From Floridanema evergladense (GTDB taxonomy: Bacteria > Cyanobacteriota > Cyanobacteriia > Cyanobacteriales > Aerosakkonemataceae): a stretch of DNA of 64,000 nucleotides. Shown one piece after another: positions 32,193-41,582 of this stretch. The stretch is from the NCBI RefSeq assembly GCF_041929205.1, contig NZ_JBHFNT010000071.1, one strand, 5' to 3'. The position numbers and the translations under genes were made by a program. The notes beneath the pieces were generated by a model. The model saw nothing but the letters and a program-made list of their open reading frames with translations. It was not told the origin of the DNA and ran no database searches. Numbering within the stretch: position 1 is the stretch's first letter; each line of letters starts with the position of its first letter.

Positions 32193-32984
32193 ATGCACCA
32201 TCATCTTGATGCTTACACTCACACTAATCATCTCAGGCAATTACCACCTTTACAAAAGCTGATATTTGCTCTCACTGCTTTGTCGATCGCATTACTCGCT
32301 CATCCCATCACCCAAGCCGCAATTTTTCTCTGGTTGATTATCTGGACGATCGGCTATGCTCGAATTCCAGTAAAAGTTTATGGGCGAGTTTTGTTAGCGA
32401 TCGGCTTTTTTCTCCTAACCAGTCTTCCGGCGTTATTATTAAATGTTGTGCCGCTCGATCGCATCACAACTATCCAGGCGAGTTCTTTAGGTGGATTAAC
32501 AATTGGTAATTGGTATCTATTTTTGAGTTATTCTGGATTAATTCAAGCCAGCGAAATTGTTATGCGATCGCTCGCCAGTGTTTCTTGTTTACTGTTTATT
32601 TTATTCACGATTCCCTTTGCTGAATTGTTATCTATCCTGCGCCAATGTCGCTTTCCTCCCCTATTACTTGATTTGTTAATGTTGATGTATCGATTTATAT
32701 TTTTATTTCTTGACGTAGCAACTCAACTTCAGTTAGCAATGACAGCCAGAGGAGGCTATCGAACTCGCCAAAGCTGGATGCAGAGTGTAGCATTGTTAGC
32801 AGGACAGTTGGTAGTGCGATCGCTCCAACGCTATCAACAATTTTCTCTCGGACTGGCGGCGCGTGGCTTTAATGGAGAATTTCAAGTATATTCCACCCAA
32901 TCTTATAACTATTCAAAACGTTATGCTTTAGAATCTTTATTCGGTTGTATTGGGCTAGTCATTTTTGAGTTGAAATTTCGGTGA
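32193..32984 (+). CDS. cbiQ: ECF transporter transmembrane protein CbiQ
   Basis: About 263 residues; the energy-coupling membrane protein linking CbiMN to the ATPase CbiO. The start MHHHLDAYTHTNHLRQLPP is typical of CbiQ and favours ATG 32193 over the upstream TTG at 32187. About five helices follow, with the cytoplasmic coupling motifs AMTARGGY and LAARGF (Ala-Arg-Gly boxes that contact the ATPase). Overlaps cbiO by 4 bases. Confidence 0.92.
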   Translation: MHHHLDAYTHTNHLRQLPPLQKLIFALTALSIALLAHPITQAAIFLWLIIWTIGYARIPVKVYGRVLLAIGFFLLTSLPALLLNVVPLDRITTIQASSLGGLTIGNWYLFLSYSGLIQASEIVMRSLASVSCLLFILFTIPFAELLSILRQCRFPPLLLDLLMLMYRFIFLFLDVATQLQLAMTARGGYRTRQSWMQSVALLAGQLVVRSLQRYQQFSLGLAARGFNGEFQVYSTQSYNYSKRYALESLFGCIGLVIFELKFR

Positions 32985-33841
32985 CTCTCTTGGATAATCC
33001 CCCATCTATACTAGAATTTGCCAATGTATTTTACACCTATCCAGGTGCAAATAAACCTGCCATTGATGACTTAACTCTGAGAATTCCAGCCGGAAAAAAG
33101 ACAGCTATTTTGGGACATAATGGCTGTGGAAAATCAACGTTGTTGTTATTAGCAGATGGGTTATATAAATGTAGTGCGGGAATCATTTCTTGGCAAGGAA
33201 AAAGACTGGAATATCAAGGGCGATCGCTCAACGAATGGCGACAAAGAATCGGATTAGCTTTTCAAGATCCCGAACAACAATTAGTAGCAGCAACCGTTGC
33301 CGAAGACATCTCTTATGGACTTTGTAATTTACAATTATCCAAAGCAGAAATTGCTCAAAGATTGCATCAAACTTTAATTGATTTTAACTTACAAGAATTG
33401 GCTAATCGACCATTACATTATCTTAGTTTAGGACAAAAAAGACGGGTAGCTTTAGCAGGAGTAATGGCACTAAAACCGCAATTATTATTACTTGATGAAC
33501 CCACAGCTTATTTAGATCGTTTACAAACTAACAATTTAATGCAGGAATTAGATCGAATTCATGCTAATGGTACAACGATTGTCATTGCTACTCACGATCT
33601 CGATCTTGCTTATGCTTGGGCAGATTGGGCAATTTTACTACATGAAGGGCGATCGATCGTTTCCGATCGAGCAGATCGAGTTTTTAGTAATGTAGCTTTG
33701 CTCGAACAGTTACAATTGGGAATACCAATGTTATGGGAAATTTGGAATGCACTACCGATCGATTTACGCGATCGCCAACCTCCACCAAAAACAGTTGCAG
33801 AATTGCGATCGTCTTTAATCCACCACCAACATCACCGATAA
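32981..33841 (+). CDS. cbiO: ECF transporter ATPase CbiO
   Basis: A 286-residue ABC ATPase with Walker A GHNGCGKST (about residues 47-55), a Q-loop in AFQDPEQQLVAATV, the signature LSLGQKRR, Walker B LLLLDEPTAYLD and the H-loop in ATHDLD. The Q-loop sequence is typical of ECF ATPases. It begins at a GTG overlapping the cbiQ stop codon (GTGA). Energises cobalt/nickel import. Confidence 0.93.
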   Translation: MTLLDNPPSILEFANVFYTYPGANKPAIDDLTLRIPAGKKTAILGHNGCGKSTLLLLADGLYKCSAGIISWQGKRLEYQGRSLNEWRQRIGLAFQDPEQQLVAATVAEDISYGLCNLQLSKAEIAQRLHQTLIDFNLQELANRPLHYLSLGQKRRVALAGVMALKPQLLLLDEPTAYLDRLQTNNLMQELDRIHANGTTIVIATHDLDLAYAWADWAILLHEGRSIVSDRADRVFSNVALLEQLQLGIPMLWEIWNALPIDLRDRQPPPKTVAELRSSLIHHQHHR

Positions 33842-33862
33842 AAATATCATCTAAATCTTACC

Positions 33863-34525
33863 ATGAAACACCTTTTAATTGCCACTTTAACATTACTAAT
33901 CACTTACTCAAACAACTATTTAGTAACAGCTAAAACCCCAACCAATCAATTAACAATTGCCCAAACCAACCAATTAAAAGACACCTTAGTAATTCCCGGA
34001 GAAAGAGTAGGCCCAATTACAAAAAATACCAGTCGCCAAGAACTAACTAAACTTTTTGGCGCATCCCGTTTGCAAGACAAAACTATTTTTGGCCCCGAAG
34101 GAATGGGGAAATTTCCTGCTACTAGCGTTAACCTGGGATCAGAACGTTCATTTACAATAGTTTGGGTAGATGAAAAACGCACTAAACCTGCAACAATTCG
34201 CGATTTTGGTTCAGCTTGGAAAACACCCCAAGGAATTGGTGTTGGTACTTCCCTGACAGAATTAAGGAAACAATTAGGTGAGTTTAAACTTTACGGTCTC
34301 GCTTGGGATTATAGCGGCACAATTTTACTAGAAAACACTAAATTAGCGAATTATTATGGTAAATTAATCTTGCAGGTAGCAGCCAATCCTGATGCAGCGA
34401 AAAAATATCCTCGTCAATATCAAGCAGTTATGGGAGACAGCACTTTCTCTTCATCAAATCCTAATTGGCAACCTTTAGAAATTACTGTACAACAAATGAT
34501 GGTGTATTTCAAGAAAAGTATTTAA
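33863..34525 (+). CDS. Exported hypothetical protein downstream of cbiO
   Basis: A 220-residue protein with an N-terminal hydrophobic signal (about residues 4-22) and no recognised domain. Conserved-looking elements are IPGERVGPITKNTSRQELTKLFG, FGPEGMGKFPAT and FTIVWVDE. It starts 22 bases after cbiO in the same direction, before a CobW-like gene, so a periplasmic role linked to metal handling is possible but unproven. Confidence 0.65.
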   Translation: MKHLLIATLTLLITYSNNYLVTAKTPTNQLTIAQTNQLKDTLVIPGERVGPITKNTSRQELTKLFGASRLQDKTIFGPEGMGKFPATSVNLGSERSFTIVWVDEKRTKPATIRDFGSAWKTPQGIGVGTSLTELRKQLGEFKLYGLAWDYSGTILLENTKLANYYGKLILQVAANPDAAKKYPRQYQAVMGDSTFSSSNPNWQPLEITVQQMMVYFKKSI

Positions 34526-34603
34526 TACTCGAACAATTAATGGTAAAATACCAATAATGAGTAATACACAATAAATAAATTATTCAAATACCCATTACCC
34601 AAA

Positions 34604-35644
34604 ATGCACAAAATCCCTGTTACAGTTATTACCGGATTTCTCGGCAGTGGCAAAACCACTTTAATTCGCCATTTATTACAAAATAATCAAGGTCGAAAAA
34701 TTGCCGTGATCGTCAATGAATTTGGCGAACTAGGAATCGATGGAGAATTAATACGTTCTTGCCAAGTTTGTGATGAAGAAGAAGCAAATAATAACATTGT
34801 CGAACTTACTAATGGATGTCTTTGCTGCACCGTTCAAGAAGAATTTTTGCCCACAATGCAGGAATTATTAAAACGTCGGGAAAACTTAGACTGTATCTTA
34901 ATTGAAACATCAGGATTAGCTTTACCTAAACCATTAATTCAAGCATTCCGTTGGCCCGAAATTCGTACAGGTGCTACCGTTGATGGTGTAATTACAGTAG
35001 TAGATTGTGAAGCCATTGCATCAGGAAAATTAGTCGGCGATCTTGAAGCTTTAAATGCTCAAAGAGAAGGCGATCCCAATTTAGATCATGAAACCCCGAT
35101 CGAAGAATTATTTGAAGACCAATTAGCTTGTGCTGACTTAGTATTACTCAGTAAAGTTGACCAAATAGACAACGAAACTCAAGCTCAAGTTGAGCAATGG
35201 TTAAAACAACAATTACGTTCCGCTGTTAAGTTAATTCCTTGCAAACAAGGTGAAATTAACCCCGAATTATTGTTAGGTTTTAACGCCGCAGTTGAAGATA
35301 ATTTAGAAGATCGTCCCAGTCATCATGACGAAGAAGAAGAACACGAACACGACGACAAGATTAACTCAGTGCAATTTGTTTTTGAAGGCAACTTTCAACC
35401 ACAAACACTAGTAGAAAAATTACAAAACCTAGTACAAAAATTAGAGATTTACCGCATTAAAGGATTTGTTTCCGTGCCCAACAAACCCATGCGTTTAGTA
35501 TTGCAGGGAGTTGGCGATCGCTTAGAATACTTTTACGACCGACCTTGGCAAAAAACCGAACCCAGACAAACCAAATTAGTCCTTATTGGGCGAGATTTAG
35601 AAACTACAGAAATCACCGCAGAACTGGAAAAAATCGCCGTTTAA
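34604..35644 (+). CDS. CobW/COG0523-family metal-binding GTPase
   Basis: A 346-residue G3E GTPase. Walker A is GFLGSGKTTLIRHLL (about residues 12-26); the metal-binding CxCC motif is in NGCLCCTVQEEF; the Mg-binding ETSGLA segment and a base-recognition region (LLSKVDQ) follow. A His/Asp/Glu-rich linker (SHHDEEEEHEHDD, about residues 243-255) and the C-terminal CobW domain complete it. Members act as Co2+, Zn2+ or other metal chaperones. Next to cbiMNQO a cobalt role (CobW) is plausible, but the family cannot be subtyped safely by eye. Confidence 0.85.
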   Translation: MHKIPVTVITGFLGSGKTTLIRHLLQNNQGRKIAVIVNEFGELGIDGELIRSCQVCDEEEANNNIVELTNGCLCCTVQEEFLPTMQELLKRRENLDCILIETSGLALPKPLIQAFRWPEIRTGATVDGVITVVDCEAIASGKLVGDLEALNAQREGDPNLDHETPIEELFEDQLACADLVLLSKVDQIDNETQAQVEQWLKQQLRSAVKLIPCKQGEINPELLLGFNAAVEDNLEDRPSHHDEEEEHEHDDKINSVQFVFEGNFQPQTLVEKLQNLVQKLEIYRIKGFVSVPNKPMRLVLQGVGDRLEYFYDRPWQKTEPRQTKLVLIGRDLETTEITAELEKIAV

Positions 35645-35775
35645 TACCTTCATCTGTCTTGAGAAATACTTGCTTTTCCTTGATCCCTTACAAAGTCTCT
35701 GCCCTTTTGTAGGGGTTTTAGTTTTGCTGTTTATTTCAATATGTAAATGTTCGTTAATAATTCAGCAAAATAGCA

Positions 35776-36255
35776 ATGACAGTCAGCAATATCAGCGCTT
35801 ACGATCGAGGAAAAGAAGCACTAAAAAATTTGAATGTAGACGACCAATTGGGTTTACTTTGGGTTGTCTATACCAAGCTAGGAAAATCAATTACACCAGC
35901 AGCACCAGGGGCTTCTGGATCGGAAATTGCTCAAGGTTTGTTCAACCAAGTTAAAGCAATTCCCCATCAAGAACAATTGCAAGTAATGCGGGATATTGCC
36001 ACCAAAGCTAACACTCAAATTAGCCGTGAATATGGTTCTTTGAGTCCCGAAACAAAATTAGCTTTCTGGTATTTCTTAGCACAAGGAATGGAGAATGCTA
36101 CCATTATTCCCATGCCTCCAAATTATGAACTTCCCCAACCAGGAAAAGAGTTATTAGCCACAATTGAAGGCTTAAGTTTCCAAGAACAAATTGATTTCCT
36201 GCGGGGTGCAGTTTTACCAATGGGCGTAGAACCTGCGGGCGGTTCTCAAATTTAA
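35776..36255 (+). CDS. Helical carotenoid protein (OCP N-terminal-domain homolog), first of a pair
   Basis: A 159-residue all-helical protein equivalent to the N-terminal carotenoid-binding domain of the orange carotenoid protein, without the C-terminal NTF2-like domain. Conserved elements are LNVDDQLGLLWVVYTKLGKSITPAAPG (tryptophan and tyrosine positions of the carotenoid tunnel), LSPETKLAFWYFLAQGMENATIIPMP and IDFLRGAVLPMG. Such proteins bind ketocarotenoids and act in singlet-oxygen quenching; only some subgroups quench phycobilisomes. Which subgroup this is cannot be stated. Confidence 0.9.
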   Translation: MTVSNISAYDRGKEALKNLNVDDQLGLLWVVYTKLGKSITPAAPGASGSEIAQGLFNQVKAIPHQEQLQVMRDIATKANTQISREYGSLSPETKLAFWYFLAQGMENATIIPMPPNYELPQPGKELLATIEGLSFQEQIDFLRGAVLPMGVEPAGGSQI

Positions 36256-36314
36256 TTCGCTCACATCAATAGCAAATTAAAACATTGAACAATTGTTGAT
36301 TTTTGGAGAATTTT

Positions 36315-36761
36315 ATGACTTATACTCAATCGAATGTAGAGCAAGTTGTTGAAGCTTTGCGCCGCTTAAACGCAGACGATCAATTAGCTGTGTTGTGGTT
36401 TGTTTACGAGGAAATGAAAGGTGGTATTACCCCAGATCCTAAAACAGCAGAATTAGAAATTTCTCAAGCAATTGTCGATCGCATTCAGCAAATGTCTCGT
36501 GAAGAACAACTGCAAGCACAACGCGACATTGTTACAGGCGCAAATAACGACATTGTTCAACAATACCGCGCTTTAAGTTCTCGTACCAAATTAGGTGTTT
36601 GGTACGTCCTCGCACAAGGCATGGAAAACCAATCCATTATTCCTATGCCCAGTAATTATCAACTCTCCTCTGAAGCTGAAAATGTATTAAATCAAGCCAA
36701 GCAATTGGACTTTGGAAACCAAATCGACTTCATGACTAACGCCGTTGCCAAAATGGGCTAA
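36315..36761 (+). CDS. Helical carotenoid protein, second of a pair
   Basis: A 148-residue paralog of the preceding gene with the same helical core (LNADDQLAVLWFVYEEMKGGITPD, LSSRTKLGVWYVLAQGMENQSIIPMP). It differs by a shorter C-terminus and more charged loops. ATG 36315 follows GGAGAA; a TTG at 36303 is in frame but less likely. It is 59 bases after the first copy, in the same direction, and ends at a strong bidirectional terminator. Confidence 0.9.
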   Translation: MTYTQSNVEQVVEALRRLNADDQLAVLWFVYEEMKGGITPDPKTAELEISQAIVDRIQQMSREEQLQAQRDIVTGANNDIVQQYRALSSRTKLGVWYVLAQGMENQSIIPMPSNYQLSSEAENVLNQAKQLDFGNQIDFMTNAVAKMG

Positions 36762-36771
36762 CCGAAGGCAC

Positions 36772-36810
36772 AAGGAGACAAGGGGACAATTTAATTATCC
36801 CTTGTCTCTT
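36772..36810. terminator. Bidirectional terminator between the carotenoid protein genes and the convergent gene
   Basis: AAGGAGACAAGGG pairs with CCCTTGTCTCTT (one bulge) around a 14-base AT loop, located between two convergent gene ends. Confidence 0.65.
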
Positions 36811-36814
36811 CTGC

Positions 36815-37471
36815 CTATTTCCTATTTTGTAAAACTGCCCCAATTACCCCAATTCCGGCTAGACTTGCGCCAGTAATAATTAAGGGTAATGCTGCATTAA
36901 ATCGCTGTTGTTTTTCGGGATTTACAACCGCATTTTTATCTAGTACCTGGGGATTTTTTTTGATATTTTGATTTAGTTGATTTTGCGAAATCATAGTGTT
37001 AGAACTAGGTGTCGCTGCTGCGGCAGTTCTCCCAGCAGCAACAGTAACCGGAAAGGTTAATTTAAAAGGTTTAAAATTTCCATTGGTTTTAGGAGTGCCA
37101 CTTAATTCTATTTCGTAGTTTCCCGGTTTAGGAAATACAATATTTGCACTAGGAATACCTTGATATTGAGAATTAGAAAAAGGTTTTAAAGCAGGTTTGA
37201 GTAATGGGGCAGTTCCTTGAACGCGAGGTTTAAGAAAAACTGCCATTTGACAGTTACAATTTTGTAGAGAAATAATTTTTCCACCTGGGCGAGTTAGCGC
37301 TATCCAAGTTTGGGAAGATTCACCTGCTTTCGGATTATCATTTGGTTCAATGTGTAACGTTCCGCCTACATCTGCGGCAACTCGTACAGAATGTGCGTAA
37401 ACGGGAGTAATTGTTAATCCCAAAAATAACATTGTGGTAAAAGTTTTATTCAGACTTAAGCGGTGTAGCAT
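36815..37471 (-). CDS. Exported single-span protein downstream of the TauE-like gene
   Basis: A 218-residue protein with an N-terminal signal (about residues 1-26, ending VYA), a beta-rich central part (about 30-145) beginning HSVRVAADVGGTLHIEP with the CNCQM cysteine pair, and one C-terminal membrane helix (about 195-213) followed by RK. I recognise no family. Its start overlaps the end of the TauE/reductase fusion gene by 26 bases, so the two are co-translated. The exposed histidine at the mature N-terminus and the cysteine pair hint at metal binding. Confidence 0.7.
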   Translation of the reverse strand: MLHRLSLNKTFTTMLFLGLTITPVYAHSVRVAADVGGTLHIEPNDNPKAGESSQTWIALTRPGGKIISLQNCNCQMAVFLKPRVQGTAPLLKPALKPFSNSQYQGIPSANIVFPKPGNYEIELSGTPKTNGNFKPFKLTFPVTVAAGRTAAAATPSSNTMISQNQLNQNIKKNPQVLDKNAVVNPEKQQRFNAALPLIITGASLAGIGVIGAVLQNRK

Positions 37472-38675
37472 AGAATTTTTCTAAAGATAGGATTGACCAA
37501 AATTGGCGCGATCGCACCAAGAACACACAAACAGTAACTACTATTAAAATTACTGTTCTTAACTTATTTTCCCAACTCCATTGCAACCCACCTAAATAAT
37601 GAGAACCAATCACTACAGCGTGAATCGCACACAACAGAAAAGCTGGCACAGCTAATAAATGAATTTGTCGCCAACGATCGCCTAAATTTCTTTGCAAGCG
37701 ATCGAAACTTGTCACCGCTGCCGGAATCATCAATATTAACGCTACAATACCCGTTACCATACCTAATTGATGCCAAGGTAACATGAACGAAACCGCATTT
37801 ACATTCCAACTTAAACTATGGTCTAAAATATGAGCAACATGAGCTAAAGCTAACACAAAAGCACCCACACCCAAAGCTCTACGATACCGCAAAAGATCGG
37901 GCCAAATTTTACTAATTGGACGAGCAATTAAAGCCAAAATTAAAAATAGTAAAGCGCCATGACTGGTGAAATCTACCATCGTATCACCAGTGCGTAGTAA
38001 AGTTAAAACACCGATCGCGATCGTAATCCAGCCACCCATACGGAACAACTGAGAGCGACGATTCGCACTGACTCTAGAAATCGAAACACCCACCCCCAAC
38101 ATCATCGGCAAAGTTCCCAACCCAAAAGCCAACATCGTCGCCGCACCAACCCAAAGATTACCAGTTTCCGCTGCCTTAATTTGAGCCGCATAGAGAAAAC
38201 CACAGGGAATCAAACCCCAAACCATCCCCAAAATAGCCGGAGTCCACCAGCGATTTTGGAAAGAAAGATCGAGCATAATTTTACTTAAGCGATCGTGCAA
38301 CTTCCCCTGCATCAAAGGATGAAAAATCGGGATCGGTGGCAAAAAATCCGGCTTTACCTGCGCCAAACCAAACCAAATCAACACGATCCCCGTCAACACA
38401 GCGATCGATCGCCGCAACCAACTATCGATCCCCGCCATTTGTCCGCTAGCAATCAACACCGAACCAAAAGCTCCAATAGCCGCACCCACCAAGGCATAGC
38501 TGAAAATTCGTCCCAAATTGAGCGAAGTATGAAAATATAATAGTTGTCGCCAACTCGCACCAGACTCTGGCTTCTGGGAAAGAGAAAAAGCCACACTCAA
38601 AGGGCCACACATTCCGATACAATGACCAAAACTTCCCAAGAAACCCAAAGCAGTCATCAGCAGCAAATCGAGCAT
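37446..38675 (-). CDS. TauE/SafE-like transporter fused to a ferric-reductase-like haem membrane domain
   Basis: About 409 residues. The N-terminal half (six helices) resembles the sulfite exporter/urease-accessory-like family and starts with the metal-binding motif FGHCIGMCGP. The C-terminal third (from about residue 255) resembles a ferric reductase-like or cytochrome b-type four-helix domain with several histidines (LAHVAHILDH, WHQLG, QIHLL, HAVVIGSHYLGG). The start at 38675 (GGGAG upstream) is preferred to 38774 because the extra residues are hydrophilic and unlike the family. Probably acts in metal or thiol handling at the membrane, together with the overlapping exported protein. Confidence 0.75.
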   Translation of the reverse strand: MLDLLLMTALGFLGSFGHCIGMCGPLSVAFSLSQKPESGASWRQLLYFHTSLNLGRIFSYALVGAAIGAFGSVLIASGQMAGIDSWLRRSIAVLTGIVLIWFGLAQVKPDFLPPIPIFHPLMQGKLHDRLSKIMLDLSFQNRWWTPAILGMVWGLIPCGFLYAAQIKAAETGNLWVGAATMLAFGLGTLPMMLGVGVSISRVSANRRSQLFRMGGWITIAIGVLTLLRTGDTMVDFTSHGALLFLILALIARPISKIWPDLLRYRRALGVGAFVLALAHVAHILDHSLSWNVNAVSFMLPWHQLGMVTGIVALILMIPAAVTSFDRLQRNLGDRWRQIHLLAVPAFLLCAIHAVVIGSHYLGGLQWSWENKLRTVILIVVTVCVFLVRSRQFWSILSLEKFYATPLKSE

Positions 38676-38710
38676 TTTGGTCTTAATCTCCCACAGATGC
38701 AGTAAACTCA

Positions 38711-38736
38711 CCAGCGATCTTACCGAAGATTGCTGG
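38711..38736. repeat. Small hairpin upstream of the TauE-like gene
   Basis: CCAGCGATCTT and AAGATTGCTGG form a stem with a four-base loop in the divergent region before ftsQ. Function unknown; nothing else is recognised in the 299 bases between 38676 and 38974. Confidence 0.4.
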
Positions 38737-38974
38737 CGATCGAAAACTCCCCAATAATTGCCAAACCGATCCAAAAACAGTCAACAGGTAGATGCCAAAA
38801 TAATTAAGTAATCGTTTTCTTCTTTATATGAAATACTGAAATGTTTGTCTGTAATCAATTTCCACCTCTGGAGCATCTGAAGGATTTGAAGTGTTAAACA
38901 AAAGCATTTACCAACTAAAACTCAACAACAGCAAATCAATTAACTACATTAATTTCAGCATTTGAGGTATCAGC

Positions 38975-39928
38975 ATGACCAGCATCCTATCAGTTAGTTC
39001 ATCAGAATTGTCCCACAGGCGAAAAACATTACGTCGTCAAAGAAGACGGCAACTAGTTTGTGGCATCTGGCGCATTTTAGCAATTAGTAGTTTAGCCGCC
39101 GGGTTAGGCTGGACAGCCACCCAACCAGTATGGGTGATCAAACAACCCGAACAAATCAACATCGAAGGTAATGAAATTATTCCCGATCGAGGAATTCGCT
39201 CATTGCTATCCTTGTCCTATCCCCAATCATTACTGCGAATTGAACCAAAAATAGTAGCTCAAGAGCTAGAAACCAACCAAAAATTGATTGCCAAAGCGTC
39301 AATCACTCGTAACCTATTTCCACCCAGTTTAACGGTCAAAGTTGAGGAACGCGAACCTGTAGTAACGGCAGTCGCAGTAAATCCCGGCATCCCCCCAACC
39401 TCAACCACATTACCAGCCAATCAATCAACTCCAACCGCTAAACCAGGAGAAACCACCCCTCCCCCAACAGTACCAATAGGATTAATTGATGCTAAAGGTA
39501 CCTGGATACCAATAGAAGATTATAATTCGGCTGGAAAACCAATTCCTTTACCCACAATGCGAATTATTGGCGATCGACAAAAATATTTACCCTATTGGTC
39601 GGAAATGTATCAACTATTGCGGCGATCCCCCGTGAAAATTTCCGAAATTAATTGGCTCAATCCCGCTAATGTAATCTTGAAAACTGACATCGGCACCGTA
39701 CATTTGGGAATATATAGTTCGCACTTCGCCGATCAACTCACAGTGTTAGACCAAATGCGCCTATTGTCAAACCCAGTTGATGGACACCAAATTGCTTACT
39801 TTGACTTAACCGACCCCAATTCACCCGCTATTCAATTACAATATCCAACGAATCAACTTCTCTCTGAGTCGGCTCAAAATCTCAAGATACGCTCAAAAAG
39901 AACACTAAAGCTTGACAGGCAGCGATAA
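38975..39928 (+). CDS. ftsQ: Cell division protein FtsQ/DivIB
   Basis: A 317-residue bitopic divisome protein: a basic cytoplasmic N-terminus with RRKTLRRQRRR, one transmembrane helix (about residues 30-50), then a POTRA domain (about 57-125, INIEGNEIIPDRGIRSLLSL) and the FtsQ beta domain. A Pro/Thr-rich linker (about 135-165) separates them. It is immediately upstream of ftsZ, the usual cyanobacterial order. GAGGT precedes the start. Confidence 0.92.
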   Translation: MTSILSVSSSELSHRRKTLRRQRRRQLVCGIWRILAISSLAAGLGWTATQPVWVIKQPEQINIEGNEIIPDRGIRSLLSLSYPQSLLRIEPKIVAQELETNQKLIAKASITRNLFPPSLTVKVEEREPVVTAVAVNPGIPPTSTTLPANQSTPTAKPGETTPPPTVPIGLIDAKGTWIPIEDYNSAGKPIPLPTMRIIGDRQKYLPYWSEMYQLLRRSPVKISEINWLNPANVILKTDIGTVHLGIYSSHFADQLTVLDQMRLLSNPVDGHQIAYFDLTDPNSPAIQLQYPTNQLLSESAQNLKIRSKRTLKLDRQR

Positions 39929-40063
39929 GCTATTGTTTAGCGAAACTTGCTATATAATCAATCAGCTTGTCACTATTTATTTGGTTTTTCAACCACCTTA
40001 GCCTATAGTTGACTTGAGCTACCTAAAATTAAAAAGTTGTTTAGGGACTATTTTTTGATTCCA

Positions 40064-41347
40064 ATGATTCTTAATAATAGACAGGGGCTCGCAAATAAAG
40101 TTTCTCAAGCAGAGGGACAACAGGTGGCACCAGGAATGGATGCTAATAATCCTTATATGATGGCTGGATTTCAGTTTGGTCAAGTTCGCGAACCCAAAGA
40201 TATGGCTGAAGAAGCACACAGCAGCGAAATCGTACCGAGTCGGGTAGCCAAAATTAAAGTAATTGGTGTTGGTGGCGGTGGCAGCAATGCCGTCAACCGC
40301 ATGATTGCCAGCAACCTCTCAGGCGTAGAATTTTGGGCAATTAATACCGATGCTCAAGCCTTAACTTTATCATCTGCCCCCAGACTCTTGCAAATCGGAC
40401 AAAAATTAACTCGTGGTCTAGGTGCTGGAGGTAATCCAGCAGTCGGACAAAAAGCAGCAGAAGAATCTCGCGATGAACTAATAGCTGCTGTTGGTAACGC
40501 AGATTTGGTGTTTATCACCGCTGGTATGGGTGGGGGCACAGGTACTGGTGCAGCAGCTGTTGTAGCTGATATAGCCAAAGAAGCAGGTGCCTTAACAGTA
40601 GGTGTGGTGACTCGTCCCTTTTTCTTTGAGGGCAAGCAACGCATCGGCAAAGCAGAAGAAGGAATTGCGGCACTCCAAAGTCGGGTGGATACGTTGATTA
40701 TTATTCCTAACGATCGCATCCTCTCCGTAGTTCCCGAAAATACCCCCCTGCAAGATGCTTTTCGCTCAGCTGATGACATCCTCCGTCAAGGTGTACAAGG
40801 CATCTCTGATATCATCACTATCCCTGGATTAGTAAACGTAGACTTTGCTGATGTCCGGGCAGTTATGGCAGATGCTGGTTCAGCTTTGATGGGCATCGGT
40901 GAAGGGTCTGGTAAATCACGGGCTAGTGAAGCTGCTAGTATGGCAATTTCTTCGCCTTTACTAGAATCCTCTGTGAAAGGCGCTAAAGGTGTAGTATTCA
41001 ACATTACTGGTGGAAGCGACCTCACCTTACATGAAGTTAACACTGCTGCTGGAATTATTTACGACGTTGTTGACCCCAACGCGAACATCATCTTTGGCGC
41101 AGTAATTGATGACAAGATGCAAGGTGAAGTTAGGATCACCGTAATTGCTACCGGGTTTAGTGGGGAAGCTCAGTCACTAACGGCTCAGCAAGCACGAACT
41201 ACTACCCAACAAAATCAGCCAGTAATTAAACCCGCACCTGCGGTTAATGTGAGAATTGAACCAGAAAGACCACAACCACCATTACAACCACCTGGATTAG
41301 ATATTCCAGAGTTTCTCCGCAGAAATCGAACCAAGAAAGACAACTAA
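40064..41347 (+). CDS. ftsZ: Cell division protein FtsZ
   Basis: Tubulin-like GTPase forming the division ring, about 427 residues. The GTP-binding signature GGGTGTGAA is in FITAGMGGGTGTGAAAV; the N-terminal core starts at IKVIGVGGGGSNAVNRM; the T7 loop lies around NVDFADVRAVM. The roughly 60-residue N-terminal extension is typical of cyanobacterial FtsZ. The C-terminus ends in the conserved peptide LDIPEFLRRN that binds partner proteins. ATG 40064 is preferred to a TTG at 40037. Confidence 0.97.
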   Translation: MILNNRQGLANKVSQAEGQQVAPGMDANNPYMMAGFQFGQVREPKDMAEEAHSSEIVPSRVAKIKVIGVGGGGSNAVNRMIASNLSGVEFWAINTDAQALTLSSAPRLLQIGQKLTRGLGAGGNPAVGQKAAEESRDELIAAVGNADLVFITAGMGGGTGTGAAAVVADIAKEAGALTVGVVTRPFFFEGKQRIGKAEEGIAALQSRVDTLIIIPNDRILSVVPENTPLQDAFRSADDILRQGVQGISDIITIPGLVNVDFADVRAVMADAGSALMGIGEGSGKSRASEAASMAISSPLLESSVKGAKGVVFNITGGSDLTLHEVNTAAGIIYDVVDPNANIIFGAVIDDKMQGEVRITVIATGFSGEAQSLTAQQARTTTQQNQPVIKPAPAVNVRIEPERPQPPLQPPGLDIPEFLRRNRTKKDN

Positions 41348-41582
41348 AATTGTTGATCTTGAAGTTTGCGATCGAGAACCTACCTTGTTTGAGTTTTCGC
41401 TGGTGCGAGAAGGCTGAAGGAGAGATGGCTTTTAGGTTTAACTTTTCAGAAGTTCTCAACTCGGTTACACTGCCATGTCGCACTAGCAATTTCACAAGGG
41501 AAAAACCCTGGCTGAAAGTTAGAAAAAAATTACAGGAGTTGGGTCGATCGACCAACCTCAAACATTTTCAATTTCCTCCGGT

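Noticed and set aside
37446..38774. Longer start at 38774 for the TauE-like fusion
   Set aside because: The extra 33 residues are hydrophilic and unlike the family, and the start at 38675 has a good GGGAG ribosome-binding site.
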